DNA from: Platycnemis pennipes
Taxonomy: Eukaryota > Arthropoda > Insecta > Odonata > Platycnemididae
Assembly (NCBI GenBank): GCA_933228895.1
Contig: OW121846.1
Coordinates: 147,888,746-147,952,745 of the forward strand
DNA: 64,000 nt
Direction: 5' to 3'
Below are positions 46,941 through 57,931 of the stretch, one piece after another (the stretch's first letter is position 1; each line of letters begins with the position of its first letter). The position numbers and the translations under genes are program-made. The notes under the pieces were generated by a model, which was not told the DNA's origin, did no database searches, and saw nothing but the letters and a program-made list of their open reading frames with translations.

Positions 46941-47170
46941 TTGGACGCATGGGAACGGAGGGAAATTATGCATAGTGATAATAACCTGTTGTTGAATGAC
47001 CAACTTTTCCGGATCCATTCCCCATTGCTAGCTATTCCTTTTCAAACAACCCACCACTTCCCTAATCCAGTCCCAAGGAAAAACTCCTCAGAGTGCTTCA
47101 CACAATTCTTTCCTTTCCTTAATTCTCTCCTCGCCACCGCCCCCCCCCTCAATCACCATCTAGTCATTCC

Positions 47171-47205
47171 CTCCTCTCCCCCCCCCCCCCCCCAACCACT
47201 TTCCC
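47171..47205. repeat. Poly-C run
   Basis: An uninterrupted run of C within CT-rich sequence. Length may be unreliable because homopolymers are prone to sequencing error. Confidence 0.8.
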
Positions 47206-47261
47206 CCATCCCCTTCCCGTTGCCTATATATTGCGCTGCTGTCACGGAAGTTTATGAGTGT

Positions 47262-47345
47262 ACACCTGATGATGGCTTAGTAAGCCGAAACACATGTTGT
47301 GTAATTTTATTATTAATATATTGTGGAAAAGTGCGAACGGTTTTT
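47262..47345 (+). ncRNA. Hammerhead-like ribozyme motif (Penelope-like end), candidate
   Basis: CTGATGA (47266-47272), a stem GGCTT/AAGCC (47274-47278 with 47282-47286), GAAA (47287-47290), a stem CACA/TGTG (47291-47294 with 47298-47301) and then GTA. This is the order of the hammerhead core with its GUH cleavage triplet, as found in Penelope-like elements. Against it, there is one extra base between CUGAUGA and stem II, and stem I is not convincing. The downstream AT-rich GTGGAAAAGTGCGAACGG resembles Penelope-like terminal DNA as I remember it. Confidence 0.35.
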
Positions 47346-47479
47346 ACTCATCCAACAATCTTAGGATTGTTGAACAATGATGATGATGATGATGATGGAC
47401 ATTATATGAAGAAAGGACTTTTTATCAGATCAAGATTAGAATTTATTGGTGAGCGGGTAGGTTGGATGACTAGGTAATG

Positions 47480-47650
47480 GCTTCACATTCTAAAGGCCTG
47501 GGCTCAAACCCAAAATTTGGCAGAGGCTTTGCATTTTTTATGGATCCCCACTTTAGTGTTAAGTGAATGGTACTTCCAAGTGCAGTATTCCGTCCGTCGG
47601 ATGAAACGTTAGACCGCAGGTCAATGGCAGCCTTTGTAAAAGGTCTTATG
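47480..47650 (+). repeat. Dispersed SINE-like repeat copy
   Basis: GGCCTGGGCTCAAACCC (B-box-like), then GCAGTATTCCGTCCGTCGG and ATGAAACGTTAGACC. The TCCGTCCGTCGGAT block recurs at 53.67, 60.24 and 54.60 kb and inverted at 48.06 kb. Confidence 0.55.
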
Positions 47651-47979
47651 CCGAATATAAGTTTTTCCCTCTCCTCTTCACAATCATGAACATATCTTCA
47701 GTGGCGCAAATGACACTAGCTGTAAGCAACCTCTATCGAAGAACTAACTGTTACTGCTTCCATTTTATACTAACCCATTAGAAAAAATGAATCATTTAAC
47801 TACCTTGGAATTAGTGTTACAGACCTTTCAATTTATTTCGGCTGTCTACAACAGTACTGCCAAAAGTTATATGTAGGAGTACTTAGTCGTATTTATTTGG
47901 GGAAGCGACCGACAACTGAGGCCGGAGAGCTTGTTTCCAACTAGGTAAAAGTAGAAGTTTTCAGGGAACCGAGGAAGGG

Positions 47980-48080
47980 TGTAAAGAAACCCGGAGTCGG
48001 TATTAGTTTCCTCTAATCTAAATGCGCCAAAGGGATCAATGCTTAACGCCCCATCCGACGGACGGATTACTGGACTCGTA
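47980..48080 (-). repeat. Dispersed SINE-like repeat, inverted
   Basis: AAACCCGGAGTCGGTATTAG and later AACGCCCCATCCGACGGACG are the reverse of the two conserved blocks seen in the same order at 60240-60355. Confidence 0.6.
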
Positions 48081-48289
48081 GTGCTCTTCATAAGACACTC
48101 AGGTAGTGACGCATATACCAATGGCAAATTGACCAGAATTCGAAGCTAGTTCCACAGTATGGGAAACTAGTACTTTAGCCTTTAACTAGTAGCTTTAACG
48201 GGTGATAGGGTGGATGGGCGGGTGAAGTGCAGGATTACGGGTCCCATGGTCAGTTCCCTAGTGATAAATCTTTTTTTATGACCAGTCTT

Positions 48290-48650
48290 TTAAAGTGAAT
48301 TAAAATGGGAATCATTATCAAATCATTGGTTGAAATTTAGACTTAATCTCGTTAATAAATTCCAAGATAACATCCCCACTAATGACGCTAAAAATATTTT
48401 GCGAACTCCAAATTATTAAAGCATGCTGGGCCATAATCACAAAATTAGAGAAATTGATTGGAAACAGATTCAGGACATTTAGCAAACCAGCTAACAGCAT
48501 GATATTACATTCTTGCTTTGTTATTATATCTTTTTTTTTAATCGAAGTTTAGATTAGTATATTATTTCTAATCCTTTTTTATGCATGTTTGGTGTGAATT
48601 CACCCTCTGCCATAAAACATTATGGTGACTTGCAGGGTATTATGTAGACC
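48290..48650 (+). mobile_element. LINE-B C-terminus and 3' end
   Basis: It reads degenerate LKWESLSNHWLKFRLNLVNK, DAKNILRTPNY and HNHKIREIDW, then the 3' UTR ATCCTTTTTTATGCATG and a stem-loop variant CTCTGCCATAAAACATTATG GTGACTTGCAG. In this copy a C-G pair of the stem is replaced by T-A on both sides. Confidence 0.75.
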
Positions 48651-48659
48651 TCACCAACT

Positions 48660-49115
48660 CGATCCCCGGGCAGAGTAATCCTAGAACATCCATAGAGTAT
48701 GCAGTCTTTTTGGGAACCGATTGACTGTGAGCAAGGCTCACCGAATTGGAAACTCGCGGAGGAGCAAGAGAAGAAAGGGCTGCGTGCGTTCGGGAACAAA
48801 TGAAGGCGAAGGAGAGAAAAGGCGACGGCGGCGGGTGCCGTAACGGCGACGATCTCTTTCGGGCATGGGAATTCAGCGAGAGGGGGCCCGAGAGGAGGTG
48901 AGTGGCGGGGGGTGCCTTAATTGCGCTCGCGACGCGCGAAACCGCTTCACTCACTTCCTGCCCTTGGGTCGCCCGGATCGAGGACAATTGTCGCGCGGCC
49001 CACGACCGGAACGGTTCCCACGAGGATCGGGGATGGGAAGCATGGTCGAGGTTGCACGCTCATCTGCATCCACGTAATGCATCAACGAGCTTATGGGACC
49101 CAGGGAGGGATTAAG
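48660..49115. other. CpG-rich block
   Basis: CG-dense sequence with overlapping ORFs on both strands (48640-48987 -, 48865-49077 +, 48902-49114 +). No protein domain was recognised. It is the third such block in the window. Confidence 0.4.
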
Positions 49116-49154
49116 TAGCGAACTGGAGCGCGAGATGCGAAGATCGGTAAGATG

Positions 49155-49465
49155 TGCTAATTCCCCCTAATTCTTGTATTAATTCTGAAACACTACTCAA
49201 CCTATCGTAACACCTTTTAACGAACCTATCTGCTCTACGCTGCACACAGTCTAGTTCTCTGATCAAATCTAATTCATTCGGATCCCATTCACTGGGTACA
49301 TACTCAAGGTGGGACCTAATCAGTGAAAAGTAGCATCGCTCTTTTGTCTTCTCATCACATTTCTCAAGTACTATTTTATAAATCCTAGCTCTCTCTTCAC
49401 TCGGCTGCATATTTCCCGGATGTGTCTCCCCCAAGATAAGTCTTTAGTGATTGTTACACCTCATT
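49155..49465 (-). mobile_element. LINE-A ORF2 fragment
   Basis: On the minus strand: KCDEKTKERCYFSLIRSHLE, ELDCVQRRADRFVKRCYDRL and SSVSELIQELG. It is 5' and 3' truncated and very close to 45700-45960, sharing the same substitutions (VPSEWDPNE), so the two may derive from one source copy. Confidence 0.8.
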
Positions 49466-49469
49466 TATT

Positions 49470-51480
49470 GGTACTTAACTCAACAAATACAATTCTAATT
49501 ACCCTAAACGCATCCATCTCGGTAAATCATGTGAGTTCTATGTAAGTGTTCACGTGCATGTTCATGAGGAAAGTGAGCGTCGTAGAGCTTCTGTGCCCTT
49601 TGCCCTCGGAGCGTGGAGAACTCTTGGATCTTGAGCGACCTTCTGACGCGCTCACTTTGACACTCGGACACACTTGACATGTGTGAAGTCATCGCGTGAG
49701 CGTGTACCTCTCGAAACGGTTTCATTATTCCAGTCAGTTCACCGATTCAGGCTTATGTTAGCCCCGCTGCCACTAGAAAAAAAATCCTCCACGTCAATCT
49801 TCCACACTGGTGCTTCCTTCTCGAGTACCTCTGTGTTCTTTCATGACAACGAGTTCCAGGAAGACTCGTGCGGTGTTCTCCCAATACTCTCCTCTCTCGA
49901 ACTTCATTTGGTGTGACTGTTTCTCCCGCCATTGTACCGTGCAGAAGAACAGGAGGCGAAATTGCTGACTAAATCACTGCTGTCTTCCATGAGTGTCAGG
50001 CTAATGGTTTCATAGTTTCAATGGTTTTCAATAGTTAGGAACTTTTGAGGAAATCATTACATCCTCAAAACCATTTGAAATTATAAAAATACAATGAGAG
50101 AAAAGTTTGCGGCGTAACTTCGTGAAATTCCATTTTTCAGTAAAGAAAAAACTTTGGAACTCCCATAGTTAAAAGTATTTATTATTCGTCCATGTTACAC
50201 AGAATAGTGTGCATCATCATTACCTGATGATGTTGACTATTTGATTAAATATGGTTGATTACTCGCGGCTGATCTTAATGCCACCAAGTGCGCCCACCAG
50301 GTTGCAAATGGTGGGTCGACCTCTAGATATAGAGATTGGCTGCGAGAGAAGCGAGTTTACTCGTCGAATTAGCAGTCGTGGACAAAAATCGACGGCATTC
50401 CGAGGGGTTATTGGTCTATCCCTGGGTAAGATAGGCCTCTAAATAATACAGAAGCTGTGAACATGCCGTGATTTGGCGACGGGAGGCCGCCAATAATTAC
50501 GCTTCTCATCACCCGGAGGAGAGGGCAGCAGCTCTTCTTCACATGAGTGAAGGTGGAGACCACAGTGGTCGGTACAGCGACACTCATTTCACTACAGGCG
50601 TGGTAACAATTACTTTAACGGCTGTAGTACTGCGATGTGGGTATTAGCTTATAGCCAATTAGTGGCTAAGAAACGACAATAGCCTTTATTAAGAACTGAT
50701 AGGAACATGAGAAGGAGGCTTTATTAATAGATAGTTTCCCACAAGAATAGTCTAAAAAGGAAAATAGGAAACATTATAATTATACCTTTGATAGGAGTAT
50801 AAAGTCCTTACTTACAAGTATTACGTAATCCCTAATTAATACTTTACTATAAGTCGCATGAAATGAATAACGCAGTCGGAAAAGAACGGAGGGGTAAAAT
50901 TTCATCGCTCCGGCCCCCAAGGTTGTGCGAAATTTACGTGCTCCTAGTGTTAATGTAGGGAACGTGGGTTTGATGGGAATGAAGATTAGAACGTCTCTGT
51001 AAATACTAAATTACCTGATTTGGATACATATGAATACAAAAACCCAAATGGATACTCGGACGATCATTCCGGCACCTCAATAAACACCTTAGCGTCTGGA
51101 TGAATTCCACTGTTTTTTAAACGCTCGGTAAGGAACCTGTGTATTCATTCGAGTTCTTATAATCAGGCGCATCCAATTAGGTACGCAAATATTTGTCGAG
51201 GCGCATCTGCATTGCATCATATTTGCATCTACTCATTCGGATACTCAAATACTCACGCATAAATGCACGAGGCGAACTTCTAATCCGTCCAGTAAGCTTG
51301 AGAATAACAGAAAAGGGATATATATCTCCTGATATATCATTCCTGGAAGTAAATTTCACGATTATTCGAACTCAGGACCTCAGAATGGACGTCGTTCGTG
51401 TAATTCCCGTGTCACACCAGGCGACACTCTTTATTTTGTCCTCCTCCCGGTACGTGATGGTGCTTACCTGAGCAACTTCC
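49470..51480. other. No recognised gene
   Basis: Short ORFs only. No TE boundary or family motif was identified. Confidence 0.45.
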
Positions 51481-51619
51481 GACGCATGAATCGAATGTGT
51501 GGTTTGGGTTGGAGGGGTGGAGAGGGAGGGCTTTCGAGGCGGTGGCCCCCCCGATGGAATCCCCTCGGACAGATGAATGGACCAACTCGCTCTCCTGGGG
51601 CAAAGGGGCGAGAATGGAA

Positions 51620-51660
51620 TCGTACGCTGCCCTCCTCCCCCCCCCCCCCACCCCACCACC
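51620..51660. repeat. C-rich low-complexity tract
   Basis: CCTCC and long C runs lie in a GC-rich 250-bp segment (51485-51700). Overlapping ORFs here are compositional. Confidence 0.6.
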
Positions 51661-51860
51661 TCGAGACCGCCCACGCCTCCGGTGCTGCCAACCCCCAAAT
51701 TTTTATGGGCAGACAAATATTGTGTATGACTGACTGTTGCTGTAGATTTTTACTAAAAAGATTACATCTAGCAAGAACATACTCATTACCAAGTCTCAAC
51801 TGCACACGAGTAGAAAATAACATTTGACCGGGTATCTTTGTGGGAATGTGGAAAACTGAA

Positions 51861-52651
51861 TTCTGAGATAACCTCTGATACTATCAAGGAACCATATGAG
51901 GAGATATTACCTAATGAAATTCAAAACTAACAAGCTACAAATATTATGATATGTGGATTAAAAAAATAGAACCGTAATTAGGTACTTCAAAAAATAATCA
52001 AGGTTTGCTGACAGTGTTGAAGACTTTATCTTCTATTGAAACCATTGGGGTTGTCTCGAATACGTAACCAAGTAGTTACGTGGTAGATGTTCTCTGCATC
52101 TCGGGTTCTGCGTCCGCGTTTGTTGACTGGGGGTGACAACAGTTTCGCTAGCCGTCCTGCTAGCGTCTTCAGGTCGAAGGTGAGGAAAGCTACTTTTTCG
52201 CCGTCTTATATAGGGCTGGTAGAGTCCGTGCTGCGCTGTGATTGGCCGGGATGGATGATTCTTTTCCACGCAGTGTTTAGAGGGTAGCCATCTTCTCTGC
52301 GGCGGCGGCGAAAAAGCAGCTTTCCTCACCTTCGACCTGAAGACGCTAGAAGGACGGCTAGCGAAACTGTTGTCACCCCCAGTCAACAAACGCGGACGCA
52401 GAACCCGAGATGCAGAGAACATCTGAACAACGCCGCGGAAACCTTCGCACCTAGTTACGTGGTAGTACACACATGAATGTTTTGCAAGTTTAGTGTGTTT
52501 GAATCGCTCATTACCATCGCACTCTTTGATTTAATACGTGTAACGATTTTTTAATCCACATATCATAATATTTGTAGCTTGTTAGTTTTGAATTTCATTA
52601 GGTAATATCTCCTCATATGGTTCCTTGATAGTATCAGAGGTTATCTCAGAA
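51861..52651. mobile_element. Fold-back element with 107-bp inverted arms
   Basis: Arms 51861-51967 and 52545-52651 are near-perfect complements (outer TTCTGAGATAACCTCTGATA, inner ATGTGGATTAAAAAA). Without the nested element inside, the loop would be only about 200 bp. No ORF belongs to it. It abuts a LINE-B fragment on its right side. Confidence 0.85.
52087..52451. mobile_element. Nested fold-back (Penelope-like terminal repeats?) with 14-bp target duplication
   Basis: It is flanked by TAGTTACGTGGTAG at 52073-52086 and 52452-52465. The interior is a second inverted repeat, 52085-52203 against 52306-52424 (about 119 bp each), with a roughly 100-bp loop that contains TATATAGGG and an inverted CCAAT box (ATTGGC). 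In the right arm, CTGAAGA (52337-52343), GCTAG/CTAGC stem, GAAAC (52363-52367) and GTC (52372-52374) match a hammerhead-like layout; the left arm has it on the opposite strand. Inverted terminal repeats with ribozyme-like motifs and variable target duplications are known from Penelope-like elements, so this may be a minimal derivative. Confidence 0.6.
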
Positions 52652-52652
52652 C

Positions 52653-53193
52653 TTTGTAAAGGGACGATACGATAATTATGTTAGCGTAACCAGTCTATTA
52701 AATGAATTGAAATGGGAATCATTGTCAGATCGCAGGTTGAAATTTAGACTTAATCTCTTCCACAAATTCCATGGCAATATTTTCAGTGATGATGTTAAAA
52801 ATATTTTACGAACCCCAACTTACTATGGCAGACTGGACCATAATCATAAAGTTAGAGAAATTGATTGCCGAACTGACCGATTCAAAATGTCCTTTTTCCC
52901 TCGCACAATAAGATATACAAATTACGGTAAATATGTCCTATCGGAGAGTAGCAATGAATAGCATTGGTAGCTGCATGTTGGTATGAGTACTTAAAGCTAA
53001 CCCTACTAACAGAATGTTTTTGAATGTTTTATTTGCAATTTCTATCTTTTTTAAATAGTGTAGTTCTGACTACTATATTAATACTATTCCTTTTTTATGC
53101 ATGATATGTAGTGCATGTTTGGTGAGAAATCACCCCCTGCCACACACCCTTGTGGTGGCTTGCAGGGTATTATGTAGATGTAGATGTAGATGT
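52653..53193 (+). mobile_element. LINE-B C-terminus with intact 3' end
   Basis: It reads FVKGRYDNYVSVTSLLNELK, WESLSDRRLKFRLNLFHKFH, NIFSDDVKNILRTPTYYGRL and REIDCRTDRFKMSFFPRTIR, then a stop at about 52961 and a 3' UTR. The end is complete: GAGAAATCACCCCCTGCCAC, GTGGTGGCTTGCAGGG and ATGTAGATGTAGATGTAGAT up to 53193. It is the best-preserved LINE-B 3' end in the window. Confidence 0.85.
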
Positions 53194-53269
53194 AATTGAG
53201 CAGAATATAAAATTTGTAAAACCTATTTGTTCATTTGTCCTACTGGGATACATCAAAGTATTATTAAAG

Positions 53270-53860
53270 ATTTTCATACATACATTCACTCATAGTTTTC
53301 GCTTGATTTTTTCTCATGCGTAGCGAGCATAGAACCCCCGGATGAGAAACATACAAGTGAAAACAATGAGTGAGTTCGTTGTGAGCAACTAAAAACACAC
53401 TAAATTTACGATTCATTTACGTTTGTACCACGTGACTCTTTGGTGACCTGTTTGAGATTCTCCCGAGCTACTACATACACCCCCTCATCCTCCTTCCCTT
53501 AGAACGTTGCACACGATGCTCTGGACAGGGTCTGTGCTATTGCTGGACTACAGGATTCCCATTTACCGAGAGTCCGAGTGTGAATTCCGCCTGTGAACTA
53601 TGATTTTTCATTCATATACCGTTACTAGCTTCAGTGTTGCGTGGGGAGCACTTCGAGTCCAGTCCAGTACTCCGTCCGCCGGATAGGACGTGAAACCGAG
53701 AATCCCTTAGTGTCTTTCCTTGGGTGGACGGTTGATTAGGCAGGGGTTCGGCGTCTTTTGGGAGTGGCGTAAGGGAGGAGGGAAACCCGGTGTCGGTATT
53801 AGCCTACTCTTAACAAAAGGCACCAAGGGATTTGCGATGGGGCGAAGCGAGGCTGAAATC
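53270..53860. repeat. Composite of dispersed repeats
   Basis: 53400-53460 (ACCACGTGACTCTTTGGTGA) is similar to 54890-54915. Block 1 of the SINE-like family (TACTCCGTCCGCCGGATAGG) lies at 53670 on the plus strand and block 2 (GGAAACCCGGTGTCGGTATT) at 53780 on the minus strand, so two copies face each other. Confidence 0.5.
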
Positions 53861-54439
53861 GTACTTCAAAACCAGAATGGAATAAGTATTATCATAGTGT
53901 AAATTTCAATTACTTTGGACATCATTTAACTTCGGTACTATTTTAACTTAGAGCTAACTCTGGATGTCACTTCCGCTCTCTGTGTCACCAGCGCTCCTGA
54001 CGTTTCCTCCGGATGCTAGTTTTGGGGCATTTGCAAATGATTTCCTTCCGTGTTTAATAGCCATTGCTTACGCCATAGTTGAAATAAGCTCTGAAAGCAG
54101 TCATGCATGCGCTTACAAATTGAGATTAGCAGGATTCAGCAATTTTCCTTATATTTCTTGATCACCAAAGCTGAGACTCACGTCATATTTTTTTACTTCT
54201 CCTTCCTGGGAAGTTATCCACGATTTTCTATTAGCATTACATTTTAGGTTAACGACATTTTAAGAAAATGAATGCAAATCACATCACATACCTTGTTGCT
54301 GAAATGATTCCATATATCTAATTTATTTTTTAAATTATTTTTGAAATAAAACTTAATGGGAATGCAAGGTAAGGGTGAGCGGTTTTCCAGCTATAATCAC
54401 CGGAAAACAACTGAAAGAAACATGGTGATATTAATATAA

Positions 54440-55060
54440 GCTCACAAGTTTCAAGCTGAAAGGAGATCTAGTTGGGGTGATGTCTGGAGTATTGGCTTTA
54501 CATTTCGAAGCACTGAGCTCCAAATCTGATAGCAACTGGTATATTTCATTGGTGTACCATTCCCCGACTTGGTTGTCCTGCGGAGGGCGCATGAACAGCA
54601 GTACTCCGTCCTTCGGATAGACTGTCAACTTGACAACTGGGGGGTGTGCTTGAAAGCGTCGGTCACGTTTATCACGAATGGGTAACAAAGGTCTCACGTG
54701 GTACAAACGAAAATGGTTCGCAAATGTTGGTGTGTCTGAATCGCTCGGTACAATATCATTAATTGTTTTCACTTGAGTTTTTCTAATATGTCTCAACTAT
54801 AGAGGCCCCAGATGAGATAAAACACTAGTGTTTGTAATGAATGAGGTTGTCTACCAAGGCACCAAATTAGCGAACCATTGCTGTTTACACCACGTGACTC
54901 CTTGGCTACCTGCCCGGCGACGGAATGGCGCCGGTTGCCAACCCACACCCCTTGGAGGCCTCTCGTTAGGAGTGGGCTAATTCGACGCTGGGTTTCCCTC
55001 CACTGCTCTCGTGAAATTGCTTCCAATGCCCACTCCCTCACCCGTTCTAAAATGGTGAAA
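54440..55060. repeat. Composite of dispersed repeats
   Basis: 54600-54625 holds AGTACTCCGTCCTTCGGATA and 54973-55005 holds GTGGGCTAATTCGACGCTGG with GTTTCCCTCC. Both blocks match the family at 60.24-60.36 kb. The ORFs on the minus strand (54431-54796, 54793-55041) read through these repeats and show no protein family. Confidence 0.5.
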
Positions 55061-55329
55061 ATGACCCCCGCTGTCGTGTTCGCCTTCCCTCAATCACAAC
55101 CGCACAAAGTGCAAGCACGGGGAAATAATGGCCGTGGATGTCATGGGCTATTGGGACTATTCTTCCGACCCAACCGGGAGGAAACAAACATCATTCTTTC
55201 GCGTCCCGAAGAGAGGTATCTTTTTTCCTGCATTTTTTTTCCAGATTTGGACGAAGTGCCATGCCTTAAACTTAATTCTCTCGTCACCCACCCTTTAAGT
55301 GCTGGGCTGCCTCGCCGAGGGTAATGGCA

Positions 55330-55530
55330 AGAGGTTGGTGTAAAACCGGGTTGACTTTACCTCCGTCGGGAGATCTTCGCTCCGAGGTTGGGGGCCCTGC
55401 CACTTCCCTCCCACTACCCTCCCCCTGATCTCCCCGCTACCCCCTCCCCCCGACGCAGTTCTCCCTCCCACTCCACCCCCCTCCCATCCTTAAATCACTG
55501 TTATCGTGCGCGGGAGGCGGCCGCGTGCCC
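55330..55530. repeat. C-rich low-complexity sequence
   Basis: CCCTCCCACTACCCTCCCCC-type sequence, strongly C-biased on the plus strand. The ORF at 55388-55693 is Pro/Ser-rich by composition. Confidence 0.55.
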
Positions 55531-55699
55531 TCCCAGCCGTCACGGGACCTCTGCTTTGCCATTGTCCCGGAGAGCAAATTGTTTATCCTTTATTTTTATC
55601 CGTCAGACATCAGCGGAGCGGGTGGTGGGGTCGATGAGTTCGGGCCAAAGGGGACTATTTGCCAAGCAATCCGATATCGGAACCCGGGGTTGAAAATCG

Positions 55700-56690
55700 G
55701 AAATGTTGGGGTTATTCAGGAGTTGGTTTTTTTGTTTTTGATGATGGCAAGAGTAGGACTTGAAGCTACGATAGAACGGATCCTTAAGCAGGTTTTATGC
55801 TTGGTTTTTACACCAGACCGCGTTCCATCCTAACGGTTGGATGGAAAAATCCCAATTGAAATCCCCTAATCACTCACTCGAAAGTAAACTTAGTTTTCTC
55901 CGGACATTCGATTCGATATCCGGATTCCTGTGCCGATGTCCGATATTCTCACGCCTCTTGGGGCTGCCGAACAAGGCATACGGCTGCTAGCACCCACGCT
56001 TTCTCCTAAACCCTTCTGGAATCGGAGAGTATATTTTTTAAGATCACCCGGTCACTGGGACTGAGATAGTTTACTCCAGATTTCTCTCAGCATCACAATC
56101 ATCGAATAGTTTTTGTAGTAGATCGGTAAAGTTTAAAGTGGTTCTTTTTAAAAAGAGGGCATAATATTACGGGAACTATACTCAGGGGGTTTGGGGACGG
56201 ATCTCAACAATATTCTTAGCGTCCAAATGATTTTTTCCCGTCCTCTGCTTTTCCATCTTTCGTTAAATCATTCAAGCATTCATCACATTGATGAAGTTAT
56301 TTTACACCCGCAATAATTCCCTCTTCCGGAATCGCACACAGTGCTTTCTTACTCATTCCTTTCTTCTTTTTTACTCATTGCACCAGCAACTCCTAAAATC
56401 ATGGGATTCAACTCTTCAAGAGGTTTTTGACGCTACCATTTTCTTTCTCTCCCGCCGCTGCAATCAGACTTTCTGGCACTCGTGACAACGGATGCCTTCA
56501 AATATCTTCAAGAATAGCACTTCTAAGCATTTGCCGATTATTAAGAGTTGACTGAAACTTGGTTTGAGATATTAATTGTTTTTATCTGGGTTTCTTCTCG
56601 GAAGAGTAATACTTATGGGCCAGAGTTAACGGTAGCTGACCTCGGCAAACGCATTGGCTTCAATAATAAGGAATTCCATTAATACTGCGT
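55700..56690. other. No recognised feature
   Basis: No TE motif or gene was identified. Confidence 0.45.
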
Positions 56691-56701
56691 ATCATATTTT
56701 T

Positions 56702-56796
56702 CCCCTGCCACACACCCTCGCGGTGGCTTGCAGGGTACATCTACATCTACATCTACACGATACCCTGCAAGCCACCGCGAGGGTGTGTGGCAGGGG
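56702..56796. repeat. 36-bp perfect inverted duplication of the LINE 3' stem-loop
   Basis: The arms 56702-56737 and 56761-56796 are exact complements (CCCCTGCCACACACCCTCGC, then GGTGGCTTGCAGGGTA). They are separated by 23 bp that contain the (CATCTA)n tail of the minus copy. The plus arm is only the terminal stem-loop, with no 3' UTR before it. Confidence 0.95.
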
Positions 56797-57930
56797 GTGA
56801 AGATCACCAAGCATGCACTACTAACATGCAAGCAAGCAACTAAAGGGTCTCATGCAACTAGATTGTTAGTATCTATAGTATTTGAGGGGTTAATACATGC
56901 ATCATGCACTACAGAATACTCTAAAATATTTCCCCTACCTATCCCTTTCCTATGCTGCCTATTCCTTTCTCTTATAGTACGGGGGAAAAATGCCATTTTG
57001 AATCTATCTGTACGACAATCTATCTCTCTAATCTTATTTATCTGGTCGAATCTAGCATAATACGCTGGTGTTTTTAATATGTGCCTAACATCTTCAGTAA
57101 AGCTATCCGATTGAAATTTCTCCAATAGATTTAATCTGAACTTTAACCTACGCTCTGATAATGATTCCCACCCTAATTCTTGTATTAATTCTGAAACACT
57201 ACTCAACCTATCGTAACACCTTTTGACGAACCTAGCTGCTCTACGCTGCACACTGTCTAGTTCTCTCATCAAACCAAATTCATTAGGATCCCATACACTG
57301 GCTGCATACTCAAGGTGGGGCCTAACTAGTGAAAAGTAGCATCGCTCTTTTGTCTTCTCATCACATTTCCCAAGTACTCTTTTTATAAATCCTAGCTTTC
57401 TCTTCGCTCGGCCGCATATTTCCTGGATGTGTCTTCCCCACGATAAATCTTTAGTGATTGTTACACCTAAATATCTTACGGTTTCAACGTTTTCGATCTT
57501 CGTGTTATTAATTCTATAGGATCGATCTATCGAATTATTCCTCTTCCAAAAATTGATAGCTACACACTTTTTAAGGTTAAGTTCTATCGGCCATTTGTCG
57601 CACCACTCTTGAATTGCATCTAAATCCTTGCTAAGTGATTTCGTGTCCTCTTCGTTTGATATACCCCTGTACACCACCACATCGTCTGCAAAAAGTCTAA
57701 GGTTACTACTAACTACGGTACCCAAATCGTTTATGTATAAAAGAAATAGAATCGGACCTACTACGCTACCCTGGGGTACTCCCGATGTGACTTTGCTTGT
57801 GTCCGACATGATACCATCTATGACAACCCTCTGCTCTTGCCCATTTAAGAATTCTTTTACCCAACATACAACGTCTTTATTTATACTAAAACTCTCTAAC
57901 TTAAAGATTAATTTGTCATGAGGAATCTAA
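56738..57930 (-). mobile_element. LINE-A ORF2 3' half, best preserved
   Basis: This minus-strand copy has an uninterrupted 319-codon frame from 57809 to 56850. It covers motif [21 protein letters not shown], motif C LRLFADDVVVYRG, SLSKDLDAIQEWCDKWPIEL, VETVRYLGVTITKDLSWGRH, LGFIKRVLGKCDEKTKERCY, RPHLEYAASVWDPNEFG, LDSVQRRAARFVKRCYDRLS, KTPAYYARFDQINKIREIDC and DRFKMAFFPRTIRERNR. Upstream to 57930 the region before motif B continues in another frame. The 3' UTR and tail end at 56738. The motifs match ORF2 of the 5'-complete copy at 40-44 kb and complete the family's protein. Confidence 0.9.
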
Positions 57931-57931
57931 T

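Noticed and set aside
46941..47477. 178-aa ORF as a gene
   Set aside because: It reads through a poly-C run, CT-rich sequence, a Penelope-like terminal motif and a GAT repeat (seen as a run of Asp), so it is a chance frame across repeats.
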